A stretch of DNA of 54,187 nucleotides from Oscillospiraceae bacterium (GTDB lineage Bacteria > Bacillota > Clostridia > Oscillospirales > UBA929). The stretch lies in assembly GCA_009782215.1 (NCBI GenBank), contig WRKO01000017.1:1-54187 (forward strand). Reading direction: 5' to 3'. The notes beneath the pieces are model-generated. The model was not told where the DNA came from and made no database searches. It worked only from the letters and a program-made list of their open reading frames with translations. Made by a program: the position numbers and the translations under genes. Below are positions 18,005 through 24,856 of the stretch, piece after piece; position 1 is the stretch's first letter; the number at the start of each line of letters is the position of its first letter.

Positions 18005-19417
18005 ATGAAGCTCACCCTGATAGGCCACGGGCGGCGGTTTGCCGTTGAACAGGCTGTATTGAATTATTTTCCGCATAGGGACGGCGGCAGCGCCGTCGTC
18101 CGTCTGTCTGAAAGCGGGCGCTTGGCGTCCGTTTTGATTGAATACGGCGGGCAAGCGGCGCGGGGCCGGGCATGGGCGGCGCAGGGTGCGCCGCCGGACA
18201 ACGCGCTCCGCATGGCCTTTTACCGCGCCGCCAGACAGCTCATAGCCCCGCCGCCTTGGGGCGCGCTGACCGGGGTGCGCCCGGTGAAAAAAGCGCTGGC
18301 GCTTTTGGAGGACGGGCGGGACGTCGTCAAGGGATTGCAGCAGCTCTACGGCGTTTCCGCGGTTCGCGCCCGAATGGCCGCCGATTGCGCCGAAGCCGGC
18401 GCGGCTCTGCGGGACAGGCTGGACGGGCGGGATATCGCGCTGTATATTGGCATCCCCTTCTGCCCTACCCGCTGCGCGTATTGCAGCTTTGTCTCGCAGT
18501 CGGTGGGGCGCGACGCGGGACTGATTGACCGCTACCTTGAGGTCTTACATGGGGAGACGGTGTTGGCGGGAGAAACCGTTCGGAGCTTGGGGCTGCGTGT
18601 CCGCGCCCTCTACTGGGGCGGCGGGACGCCCGCCGTGCTGACGGCGGAGCAGTTTGCGCGGCTGCTCGGCGCGGTGGGGGACGCTTTTTCGCTTGACGGC
18701 CTTGAGGAACACACCGTTGAGGCGGGACGCCCGGACGCCGTGACGGAGGAAAAGCTGGCGGCGTACCGCGAGGGCGGCGTGACGCGGGTGTCGGTCAACC
18801 CGCAGACGCTGAGCCGGCCCGTTTTGGACGCGATTGGGCGAAAGCACACGCCCGAACAGTTTTTCACCGCCTTTTCCCTAGCGCGGGCGGCGGGCTTCCG
18901 CTCGGTCAACACAGACCTAATCGCGGGGCTTCCGGGGGACAGCGCGGAGGGGTTTGCCTCCGGCTTGGAGCGGATTCTGTCTCTCGCGCCGGAGAACGTC
19001 ACCGTTCACACATTGGCAAGGAAGCGGGCCTCGCGCCTTGCCGCCGAGCAAGCCGCCGTATGCCCGCCGGAAACGGTGGAAGCTATGCTGGATTATGCGG
19101 TTTCGCGTTTGCGGGAATCTGGGTATGCGCCGTATTATCTCTATCGCCAGAAGTTTTCGGAGGGCGGCTTTGAAAACACGGGCTGGACCAAGCCGGGGCA
19201 TACGTGCGTCTACAACCTCTGCATGATGGAGGAGCTGTCCTCCGTTCTCGCGCTCGGCGCGGGCGGCGTGACCAAGGCCATCACGGGCCGGAGAATCGAA
19301 CGAATCGCCCATTGCAAATACCCCTTGGAATATATCGAGAGACGTGATACAATAGAGACTAAATTAGCCGCGTTTGCGGACGCGCTTTCACCGGAAAGGG
19401 TTGGTTCAACACTATGA
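18005..19417 (+). CDS. hemZ: HemZ-type radical SAM oxidoreductase (coproporphyrinogen dehydrogenase-like)
   Basis: Radical SAM enzyme of the HemN/HemZ group. The iron-sulfur cluster motif is FCPTRCAYC (Cys 153, 157 and 160), followed by the GGGTP SAM loop. The C-terminal block GWTKPGHTCVYNL-CMMEE is characteristic of HemZ. ATG 18005 follows GCGGGAGG; the TTG just before it is less likely. The next gene overlaps by ATGA. Whether it decarboxylates coproporphyrinogen or acts in another heme-like reaction is not settled by sequence. Confidence 0.9.
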   Translation: MKLTLIGHGRRFAVEQAVLNYFPHRDGGSAVVRLSESGRLASVLIEYGGQAARGRAWAAQGAPPDNALRMAFYRAARQLIAPPPWGALTGVRPVKKALALLEDGRDVVKGLQQLYGVSAVRARMAADCAEAGAALRDRLDGRDIALYIGIPFCPTRCAYCSFVSQSVGRDAGLIDRYLEVLHGETVLAGETVRSLGLRVRALYWGGGTPAVLTAEQFARLLGAVGDAFSLDGLEEHTVEAGRPDAVTEEKLAAYREGGVTRVSVNPQTLSRPVLDAIGRKHTPEQFFTAFSLARAAGFRSVNTDLIAGLPGDSAEGFASGLERILSLAPENVTVHTLARKRASRLAAEQAAVCPPETVEAMLDYAVSRLRESGYAPYYLYRQKFSEGGFENTGWTKPGHTCVYNLCMMEELSSVLALGAGGVTKAITGRRIERIAHCKYPLEYIERRDTIETKLAAFADALSPERVGSTL

Positions 19418-20367
19418 GCAGCGGATTTTTTGATTTTAACGACATACGGCACAAATGCGAGGCTGACCCGCGCGGCTTTATCGCCGAGTGCGACCATGTG
19501 CTGAACGGGCGGCTGACCCGCGCCGCGGCGGCGATTGCCACGGGACAGGCGCAGAGGCCGGTCGTTCTGCTGGCGGGGCCGAGCGGCTCGGGCAAGACCA
19601 CCACGGCGCACAAGCTGGCGGAGGAGCTGGAATGGATTGGCGTGGGCGCGCGCGTCGTCAGCATGGATAATTATTTCCTCACCGTCGATAAGGACACCCA
19701 TCCCCGCGACGCGAAGGGCGAGATTGACTACGAATCGCCTGATTGCCTTGACATCCCGCTGCTCAGCAGGCATTTTGACGCGCTGACCGCCGGAGAGGAG
19801 GTCAATGTGCCGTATTTCGACTTCACCGTTCAGAGCCGCGATATGGCCCGCGCGAAGCCGCTGCGGCTGAAATCCGGCGAGGTGGCTATCTTTGAGGGCA
19901 TCCACGCGCTCAACCCCCTCCTGCTGGGCGGCTGCCCGCAAACCAAATGCCGGGTGTATGTCAGCGCGCGCGCCAATGTGCGCGACGGCTCGGCGCTGAT
20001 GTATAAGGGGACATGGATACGCCTGACGCGGCGGATTATCCGCGACGCCAAGTTCCGCGGCTGGGACGGCGGCACCACCATGAAGGTGTGGGCCAATGTG
20101 CGCCGGGGCGAGAAGAAGCACATCTCCCCCTACAAAGGCTCCGCCGACATCACCATCGATACCGCGCTGGCCTACGAAATCCCCGTCCTGCGCGATTTCG
20201 CGCTTGACCTATTCCAAAACGTCCCCGCCGACGCCGAACGCTACGGCGAACTGAGCCAAATCGCCCCCCTGCTGGAGCAATTCCCCTCCCTCCCAAGCGA
20301 TTTGGTGAGCAAACGGGCGCTGATAAGAGAATTTATCGGACAGGAAAACGCGGCGGAAACGGACTGA
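19414..20367 (+). CDS. Uridine kinase / phosphoribulokinase-family nucleoside kinase
   Basis: P-loop kinase of the uridine-kinase superfamily, probably a nucleoside kinase of pyrimidine salvage. Walker A is GPSGSGKTTTAHKL (about residues 54-67). SMDNYFLTVDKDT and the substrate-side EIDYESPDCLDIPLL follow, and EGIHALNP is also typical. At 317 aa it lacks the long N-terminal domain of some clostridial relatives. It overlaps hemZ by ATGA. Its last 47 bp, including the stop, reappear downstream at 21122-21171 beyond a two-gene insertion (see repeats). Confidence 0.88.
   Translation: MSSGFFDFNDIRHKCEADPRGFIAECDHVLNGRLTRAAAAIATGQAQRPVVLLAGPSGSGKTTTAHKLAEELEWIGVGARVVSMDNYFLTVDKDTHPRDAKGEIDYESPDCLDIPLLSRHFDALTAGEEVNVPYFDFTVQSRDMARAKPLRLKSGEVAIFEGIHALNPLLLGGCPQTKCRVYVSARANVRDGSALMYKGTWIRLTRRIIRDAKFRGWDGGTTMKVWANVRRGEKKHISPYKGSADITIDTALAYEIPVLRDFALDLFQNVPADAERYGELSQIAPLLEQFPSLPSDLVSKRALIREFIGQENAAETD
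20321..20367 (+). repeat. Locus A repeat, native copy: 3' end of the uridine-kinase gene
   Basis: The last 47 bp of the kinase gene. The first 22 bp match 21122-21143 perfectly and the final ACGGACTGA is also shared, while the middle diverges. Both copies encode a similar peptide end (IREFIG ... TD stop). Together with the copy it brackets a 754-bp cargo. Confidence 0.85.
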
Positions 20368-20384
20368 GGAAGGGGTGGAAATAA

Positions 20385-20543
20385 ATGACTATTTTTCAGA
20401 TAGCGGGATTGTTGGTTATTGGCGTTATTGTTTTAGCCATCGGCATTAAGAAGAAAAAGAAATGGGTTATCGCCATTTCGGCAATCTCTTTGCTGATCGT
20501 GCTGTGGCAAGTTATATTGCTTGTTGCTATGGCTTCCCACTGA
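20385..20543 (+). CDS. Small membrane protein, 52 aa, function unknown
   Basis: ATG 20385 follows GAGGAAGGGG. The product is almost entirely hydrophobic: residues 4-20 form one membrane segment, a KKKKK patch (22-26) follows, then residues 28-49 form a second. That is a two-pass hairpin with a positive loop. It lies inside the cargo bracketed by the locus A repeats, ahead of the Cys-rich gene. It matches no family I recognise. Small membrane proteins of this shape occur as toxins or as anchors, but nothing here decides the role. Confidence 0.6.
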   Translation: MTIFQIAGLLVIGVIVLAIGIKKKKKWVIAISAISLLIVLWQVILLVAMASH

Positions 20544-20578
20544 ACAGAATAGGAAATTTTGCATTAGGAGAGGTTGCT

Positions 20579-21124
20579 ATGGCTTGCTTATTTGGGCATA
20601 AATGGAAAAACGGCTGTAAATGTTCAAAGTGCGGAAAGACCCGCGATACACAGCACGCTTGGGATAGGTGCCGCGGGCTTTGTGGCGTATGCGGTAAATC
20701 ATGCGAAATTAAACATGATTTTAATCGGAACAGTTGTGAGTGCGTCAAGTGTCATAAGACCCTACACGTCTGGGACAGATGTAAATGCAAGAAGTGCAGC
20801 GCAATCCGTGACACAGAACACGACTGGGACGGGTGTAAATGCAAGAAGTGCGGCACAAGCCGCGATGCGGAACATGACTGGAACGGGTGTAAATGCAAGA
20901 AATGCTTCGCAATCCGTGACACGGAACACGTCTGGGACGACAGTAAATGTAAGAGATGTAAAAAATGCGGTTCAATCCTGCATGATTGGGTACACATAAA
21001 GGCTCATTGGAATAAAAACCCGCCTACATGGAGTCCAGAAGCTCAAAAATGGTTTGACAACGATTCTTTAACGCCTGACCATTACAAATGTAAAAATTGC
21101 GGAAAGCGGAGGGAACAGCCATGA
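20579..21124 (+). CDS. Cys-rich tandem-repeat protein (CxxC zinc-type repeats), 181 aa
   Basis: The protein is built from about eight copies of an 18-residue unit, roughly H-x-W-D-x-C-K-C-K-K-C-x-x-x-R-D-x-E. Each unit supplies a CxCxxC-type cluster with His, suggesting a string of small metal-binding knuckles. A non-repeat part (SPEAQKWFDN) and a last CKNCGK knuckle close it. ATG 20579 follows TTAGGAGAGG; the longer upstream frame overlaps the membrane-protein gene and lacks such a site. It is AT-richer than the flanking core genes. The final codons and stop lie in sequence matching the punA start region and the repeated kinase end, so its C-terminus may be a junction product. Function unknown. 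Confidence 0.8.
   Translation: MACLFGHKWKNGCKCSKCGKTRDTQHAWDRCRGLCGVCGKSCEIKHDFNRNSCECVKCHKTLHVWDRCKCKKCSAIRDTEHDWDGCKCKKCGTSRDAEHDWNGCKCKKCFAIRDTEHVWDDSKCKRCKKCGSILHDWVHIKAHWNKNPPTWSPEAQKWFDNDSLTPDHYKCKNCGKRREQP
20774..20935 (+). repeat. Three 54-bp tandem repeats inside the Cys-rich gene
   Basis: Three consecutive 54-bp units keep phase (TGT codons at 20780, 20834 and 20888) and differ by point changes. The unit is 18 codons, so the repeat adds whole protein modules without a frameshift. Slippage or unequal crossing-over is the likely origin. Confidence 0.9.
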
Positions 21125-21125
21125 T
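21112..21125 (+). repeat. 14-bp copy of the punA ribosome-site/start region
   Basis: GGAACAGCCATGAT here is identical to 21907-21920, which contains the punA ribosome site and ATG. The copy ends on TGAT, which is also the first four bases of the repeated kinase end (21122-21125). The two repeats are therefore fused at a 4-bp overlap. Confidence 0.75.
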
Positions 21126-21171
21126 AAGAGAATTTATCGGACACAACGAAACGCCGGCTGGGACGGACTGA
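21122..21171 (+). repeat. Locus A repeat, second copy of the kinase 3' end
   Basis: 50-bp direct copy of 20321-20367 (22 of the first 22 bases identical, then divergent, ending in the same ACGGACTGA). Read from ATG 21121 it gives a 16-residue peptide ending like the kinase, then a stop. It separates the Cys-rich gene from the HEPN/MNT pair. Confidence 0.85.
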
Positions 21172-21219
21172 AAAATCAGTTGTGTCGGAAAATTTATATT
21201 TTGAATGGGGGTTAAGAAA

Positions 21220-21612
21220 ATGCTTGATAAGGTTGAATACTGGCTTCATTCGGCCGACGAAGATGTTTCTGTTGCTGAAGTATTGTTAAACGGGAAAAAA
21301 TATTTGCAGGTAGGTTTTTTCTGCCATTTAATTGCGGAGAAAGCATTAAAGGCAATGGTTGCGAGTATTACGTCAGAACTCCCGTCTAAAACACATGACT
21401 TGGCTAAACTTTCGGAATTGGCAGGCATCTTCGATGACTTAACCGAACAGCAGACAAACCTTTTGAAGGATTTGAACCCGCTGAATATCGAAGCCCGTTA
21501 TCCCGATTATAGGGTGGGCATCACAAGCATCTTAACACCTGAAAAAACCGTAAAACTCTTTAGAGAAACGGAGGGGTTTTTATGTTGGATAAAGCAACGG
21601 TTAGACAAATAG
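21220..21612 (+). CDS. HEPN-domain protein (toxin of a HEPN/MNT module)
   Basis: All-helical HEPN protein of 130 aa. In HEPN/MNT modules the HEPN partner is an RNase-type toxin. The typical blocks are the N-terminal AEVLLNGKKYLQVGFFCHL, the helix AEKALKAMV, and the EARYPDY motif near residue 92 carrying the conserved Arg. ATG 21220 is preceded by GGGGG; ATG 21205 overlaps that site. The 3' end overlaps the nucleotidyltransferase gene by 31 bp, as usual for these pairs. It is AT-richer than flanking genes. A decayed relative lies at 39692-39811. Confidence 0.88.
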   Translation: MLDKVEYWLHSADEDVSVAEVLLNGKKYLQVGFFCHLIAEKALKAMVASITSELPSKTHDLAKLSELAGIFDDLTEQQTNLLKDLNPLNIEARYPDYRVGITSILTPEKTVKLFRETEGFLCWIKQRLDK

Positions 21613-21902
21613 CGCATGACTATTCAATGGAAGTAATCAAAGCAATCAAGCCCGACAAAGTAATCCTTTTCGGTTCTTATGTCAACGGAAAACCCCATGC
21701 GGAAAGCGATATTGATATTGCTGTTTTTGTACGCGGATTAGATAATGAAACTTGGTACAATACCCGTATTATATTGCAGCATTTACGCTGGAACAGATAC
21801 TTTCTGGACATTGAGCCGCATTTATTGGATGAGACACGAGACCCGAGCGGCTTTGTTGCGCACGTTATAAAAACAGGAGAAACCATTTATCCGTCTAACT
21901 AA
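21582..21902 (+). CDS. MNT-type nucleotidyltransferase (antitoxin of a HEPN/MNT module)
   Basis: Minimal nucleotidyltransferase of 106 aa. The signature GSYVNGKPHAESDIDIAV (GS-x10-DxD, about residues 27-44) holds the metal-binding aspartates. In studied modules such enzymes neutralise the HEPN toxin, in some cases by adenylylating it. ATG 21582 has GGAGGGG upstream. It overlaps the HEPN gene by 31 bp and ends only 13 bp before punA. The other MNT gene in the window (39405-39713) shares the motif and overall length but is clearly diverged. Confidence 0.9.
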   Translation: MLDKATVRQIAHDYSMEVIKAIKPDKVILFGSYVNGKPHAESDIDIAVFVRGLDNETWYNTRIILQHLRWNRYFLDIEPHLLDETRDPSGFVAHVIKTGETIYPSN

Positions 21903-21906
21903 AGGA

Positions 21907-21920
21907 GGAACAGCCATGAT
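21907..21920 (+). repeat. 14-bp repeat at the punA start
   Basis: Native copy of the GGAACAGCCATGAT word that also appears at 21112-21125. It includes part of the punA ribosome site and its ATG (21916). Confidence 0.75.
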
Positions 21921-22734
21921 TGACCGGCTGCGTAAGTCTGTGCAGGCTATTCAAGGCCGGGCGCCGGGGTTTGTGCCGGAGGTTGCTCTTATTCTCGGGT
22001 CGGGGCTGGGGTTTTTGGCCGACGCGGTGGAGTGCGCCGTGACCGTGCCTTATGCCGATATCCCGGAGTTCCCCGTATCGACCGCGCCGGGACACGCCGG
22101 GCGGCTGGTGCTGGGAATTTTGGCGGGCAAAAAGGTCGCCGTGATGCAGGGGCGGTTTCATTATTACGAAGGCTATGGCTTCGCCGAGTCGGTCTATGGC
22201 GTGCGGGCGCTGCGGCTTCTGGGCGCGGAGACCCTGCTGGTGACCAACGCCGCCGGGGGTTTGGGCGACGGCTTCGCCCCGGGCGACATCATGCTGATTG
22301 AAGACCACATCAAGTTTTTCGATGACAGCCCCCTGCGCGGCGCGAACATCCCCGAGCTGGGGACGCGCTTCCCCGATATGTCCTACGCCTACACGCCCGC
22401 CCTGCGCGAGGTCGCCGTGAACGCGGCGCGAACGCTGGACGTCCCGCTGAAACGGGGCGTGTATATGTACTTCCCCGGCCCGCAATACGAAACGCCCGCC
22501 GAAATCCGCGCCGCCAAAGCCTTGGGCGCCGACGCCGTAGGTATGAGTACCGTCCCCGAGGTCATCGCCGCCGCCCACGCCGGGATGAACACGCTGGGCT
22601 TCTCGCTCATCTGCAACATGGCGGCGGGCTTGCAGACGCATAAATTGAGCGAACAGGAAGTGCTGGATACCGCCGAGATGTCAAAGGGGGTTTTCTCGCG
22701 GCTGGTGCTGAGGTGCTTGGAGATGATGGAATGA
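21916..22734 (+). CDS. punA: Purine nucleoside phosphorylase
   Basis: Trimeric-type purine nucleoside phosphorylase (272 aa) that releases guanine or hypoxanthine from nucleosides. Conserved are ILGSGLG (phosphate site, about residue 24), STAPGHAGRL, MQGRFHYYEGY, TNAAGGL, YFPGPQYETPAEIRA and VGMSTVPE. ATG 21916 has AAAGGAGGA just upstream. The next gene overlaps by ATGA. It sits after the uridine-kinase-like gene and the cassette region, consistent with a nucleoside salvage cluster that has been interrupted. Confidence 0.95.
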   Translation: MIDRLRKSVQAIQGRAPGFVPEVALILGSGLGFLADAVECAVTVPYADIPEFPVSTAPGHAGRLVLGILAGKKVAVMQGRFHYYEGYGFAESVYGVRALRLLGAETLLVTNAAGGLGDGFAPGDIMLIEDHIKFFDDSPLRGANIPELGTRFPDMSYAYTPALREVAVNAARTLDVPLKRGVYMYFPGPQYETPAEIRAAKALGADAVGMSTVPEVIAAAHAGMNTLGFSLICNMAAGLQTHKLSEQEVLDTAEMSKGVFSRLVLRCLEMME

Positions 22735-23432
22735 GTTTGAACGCTGAAATCAAAGGCCTGCTGCAACAAGAAGGCTGCAATATCGTTGGTTTTGCTGATT
22801 TGCGCCGTCTTCCGAAGGAAGCGCGGCAAAATTTCGATACTGGTATTCTGATTGCTTTGGCATACACCAAAGACGCGATGCGGGAGCTGAAAAGCGGCTC
22901 GATGCGGCGATACCATGACGAGTGGAAGCCGATGAACCCGCGCTTGGCGGAGCTTGCGTTGCTGACGGCGGATTTTTTGACCGGCAAAGGGTATAAGGCT
23001 CTTGCGAAAATACCGTCAATGGTGGTGCAGGACGAGGATATGCGCACGGTTTTGCCGCACAAGACGGTGGCGACGCTGGCGGGTATCGGCTGGATTGGAA
23101 AATGCGCCTTGCTGGTGACGCATGAAGTTGGCTCGGCGCTGCGCATAACCGCCGTACTTACAAACGCCCCGCTGGACTGCGGTACGCCGATGACAACATC
23201 CCAATGCCCGCCGAACTGCGCGGTCTGCGCCGACGTATGCCCCGGTAACGCCCCGCTGGGCGGCTTATGGGAGGTTGGCGCGGACAGGGATACGTTTTTC
23301 AACGCCCGCGCCTGCCGCGACGCCGCCCGCGCCCGCGCAAAAGCCTTGCTGGGACTGCAAAACGAAACCTTATGCGGGCTGTGCATCGCAAACTGCCCGT
23401 TTACAGCAAAAGCACTCGGATATGACATGTAG
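22731..23432 (+). CDS. QueG-like two-[4Fe-4S] protein
   Basis: Related to epoxyqueuosine reductase. The core block GIGWIGKCALLVTHEVGSALR resembles the QueG cobalamin/active-site region. Two C-terminal ferredoxin-type motifs are intact: CAVCADVCPG and CGLCIANCPF (CxxCxxxCP twice). At 233 aa it is much shorter than QueG (about 380) and lacks the C-terminal HEAT part, so a different reductase substrate is possible. ATG 22731 overlaps the punA stop. Its stop codon lies within the left arm of the inverted-repeat element that follows. Confidence 0.72.
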   Translation: MSLNAEIKGLLQQEGCNIVGFADLRRLPKEARQNFDTGILIALAYTKDAMRELKSGSMRRYHDEWKPMNPRLAELALLTADFLTGKGYKALAKIPSMVVQDEDMRTVLPHKTVATLAGIGWIGKCALLVTHEVGSALRITAVLTNAPLDCGTPMTTSQCPPNCAVCADVCPGNAPLGGLWEVGADRDTFFNARACRDAARARAKALLGLQNETLCGLCIANCPFTAKALGYDM

Positions 23433-23496
23433 GGGCGAACTCCGCCCGTGGACGTAGGACGTGGGGGGCGGCGGGCGGCAAAACGCCGCCCCTACA
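23428..23496. repeat. Short inverted-repeat element (GTAGGGGCG-type, MITE-like)
   Basis: Perfect 10-bp terminal inverted repeats (23428-23437 with 23487-23496) enclose a GC-rich core with an inner 6-bp hairpin (23474-23479 with 23485-23490). The left end covers the stop codon of the preceding gene. Such GTAGGGGCG/CGCCCCTAC-ended pieces are commonly scattered in bacterial genomes; only one copy is visible here. Confidence 0.5.
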
Positions 23497-23511
23497 GAAA
23501 GGCTGGTCAAT

Positions 23512-24789
23512 ATGGACACATTATTCAAAGCCGTCACAGCCGTCCTGATGGACGATGAAAACACCGTTCTCAAGGACGCTTATGTCGGCGTGGAAGCGGG
23601 TAAGATTACCTATGTGGGGACAGAGCCGCCCGAAGGGGCGGCGGAGAGCGTCGTTGACGGGACGCACAAGGTGCTGATGCCGGGCATCGTCAACGCGCAC
23701 ACCCATCTGCCGATGGCGCTGCTGCGCGGCTTTGCCGACGATTTGGACTTGCAGACATGGCTGTTTGAGCATATCTTCCCCGCCGAGGAAAAGCTGACGG
23801 GTGAGATTGTTTATACCGGCGCGCAGCTCGCGCTGATGGAGTGCATGGCGTCGGGGACGGTCTCGGTCAGCGATATGTATTTTTTCTGCGACGATATCGC
23901 CCGCGCCGTCGCGGGGAGCGGGATGAAGGCCAACCTGAGCCGTCCCTATATGGGCGGGGAGGATTTTGACCCCAAGGACAACATCCGCATCAGGGACGCG
24001 CTGGACTTGATTGACAAATACCACGGGCACGACAACGGGCGCATCCTCGTGGACGCGGCGGTTCACGCCGAGTATACCTCCATCGCCCCGGTGTGGGAAG
24101 CGGCGGCGGCACTGGCGCGTGAACGCGGGCTGGGGATGCACGTCCATCTGTCCGAGACGGCGTTTGAACATAACGAGTGCGTGAAGAAATACGGGCTGAC
24201 CCCGGCGGCGGTTTTAGACCGGCACGGATTGTTCGGCACCCGGACGGCGGCGGCGCACTGCGTCCACCTTGCCGACGGGGATATGGATATTTTAGCGGCG
24301 CGGGGCGTTACGGCGGTTCACAACCCGGTGAGCAACCTCAAGCTCGGCAGCGGCATAGCCCGCGTACGCGACATGCGGGACAAGGGACTGAACGTGGCGC
24401 TGGGCACCGACGGCTCGGCAAGCAACAACAGCCTTGATATGTTTGAGGAGATGAAAACCGCCGCCATTCTGCACAGCGGAGACAACCCCCTCACCGCCGC
24501 GGGCGCGCTCCGCCTTGCCACCCGCAACGGCGCGGCGGCGCAGGGGCGGGCGGCCGAAATGGGGCGGATTGCCGTGGGGATGGACGCCGACCTCGTCCTT
24601 GTCGATTTTGACAAACCCCATCTCGCGCCTCTGCATAACGCCGTCAGCTCGCTTGTGTATTCGGCGCACGGCTCCGATGTGGCGCTGACGATGGTGCGCG
24701 GCAGGGTGCTGTATCAAAACGGGGAATTCCTGACCGTTGACCGTGAACGAATCCTCTATGACGCCCGCAGGGCGGCTTGTATTTTCTAG
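23512..24789 (+). CDS. mtaD: 5'-methylthioadenosine / S-adenosylhomocysteine deaminase-type amidohydrolase
   Basis: Zinc amidohydrolase of 425 aa that deaminates adenosine-type nucleosides. Metal and substrate residues are visible: NAHTHLPMALLRG (HxH, about residues 61-73), HVHLSET near 210 and GTDGSASNNSLDMFEEM near 300. ATG 23512 follows GAAAGG; the longer frame would run into the inverted-repeat element. It lies two genes downstream of punA and may act in purine or SAM by-product salvage. The precise substrate (MTA, SAH or adenosine) is inferred from family. Confidence 0.87.
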   Translation: MDTLFKAVTAVLMDDENTVLKDAYVGVEAGKITYVGTEPPEGAAESVVDGTHKVLMPGIVNAHTHLPMALLRGFADDLDLQTWLFEHIFPAEEKLTGEIVYTGAQLALMECMASGTVSVSDMYFFCDDIARAVAGSGMKANLSRPYMGGEDFDPKDNIRIRDALDLIDKYHGHDNGRILVDAAVHAEYTSIAPVWEAAAALARERGLGMHVHLSETAFEHNECVKKYGLTPAAVLDRHGLFGTRTAAAHCVHLADGDMDILAARGVTAVHNPVSNLKLGSGIARVRDMRDKGLNVALGTDGSASNNSLDMFEEMKTAAILHSGDNPLTAAGALRLATRNGAAAQGRAAEMGRIAVGMDADLVLVDFDKPHLAPLHNAVSSLVYSAHGSDVALTMVRGRVLYQNGEFLTVDRERILYDARRAACIF

Positions 24790-24856
24790 TCTGGCGCAGC
24801 ATAGCCTTGTTAAGGACGGCCTGCGGCCGCACACCACGCAAAGGAGGGGATGACCC

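Noticed and set aside
20774..20935. 54-bp repeats resembling a short CRISPR array
   Set aside because: The units abut without spacers and keep the codon phase of the Cys-rich gene.
20574..20999. Overlapping open frames on both strands in the repeat region
   Set aside because: The 54-bp period keeps all frames open; only the frame from 20579 has a ribosome site and a sensible composition.
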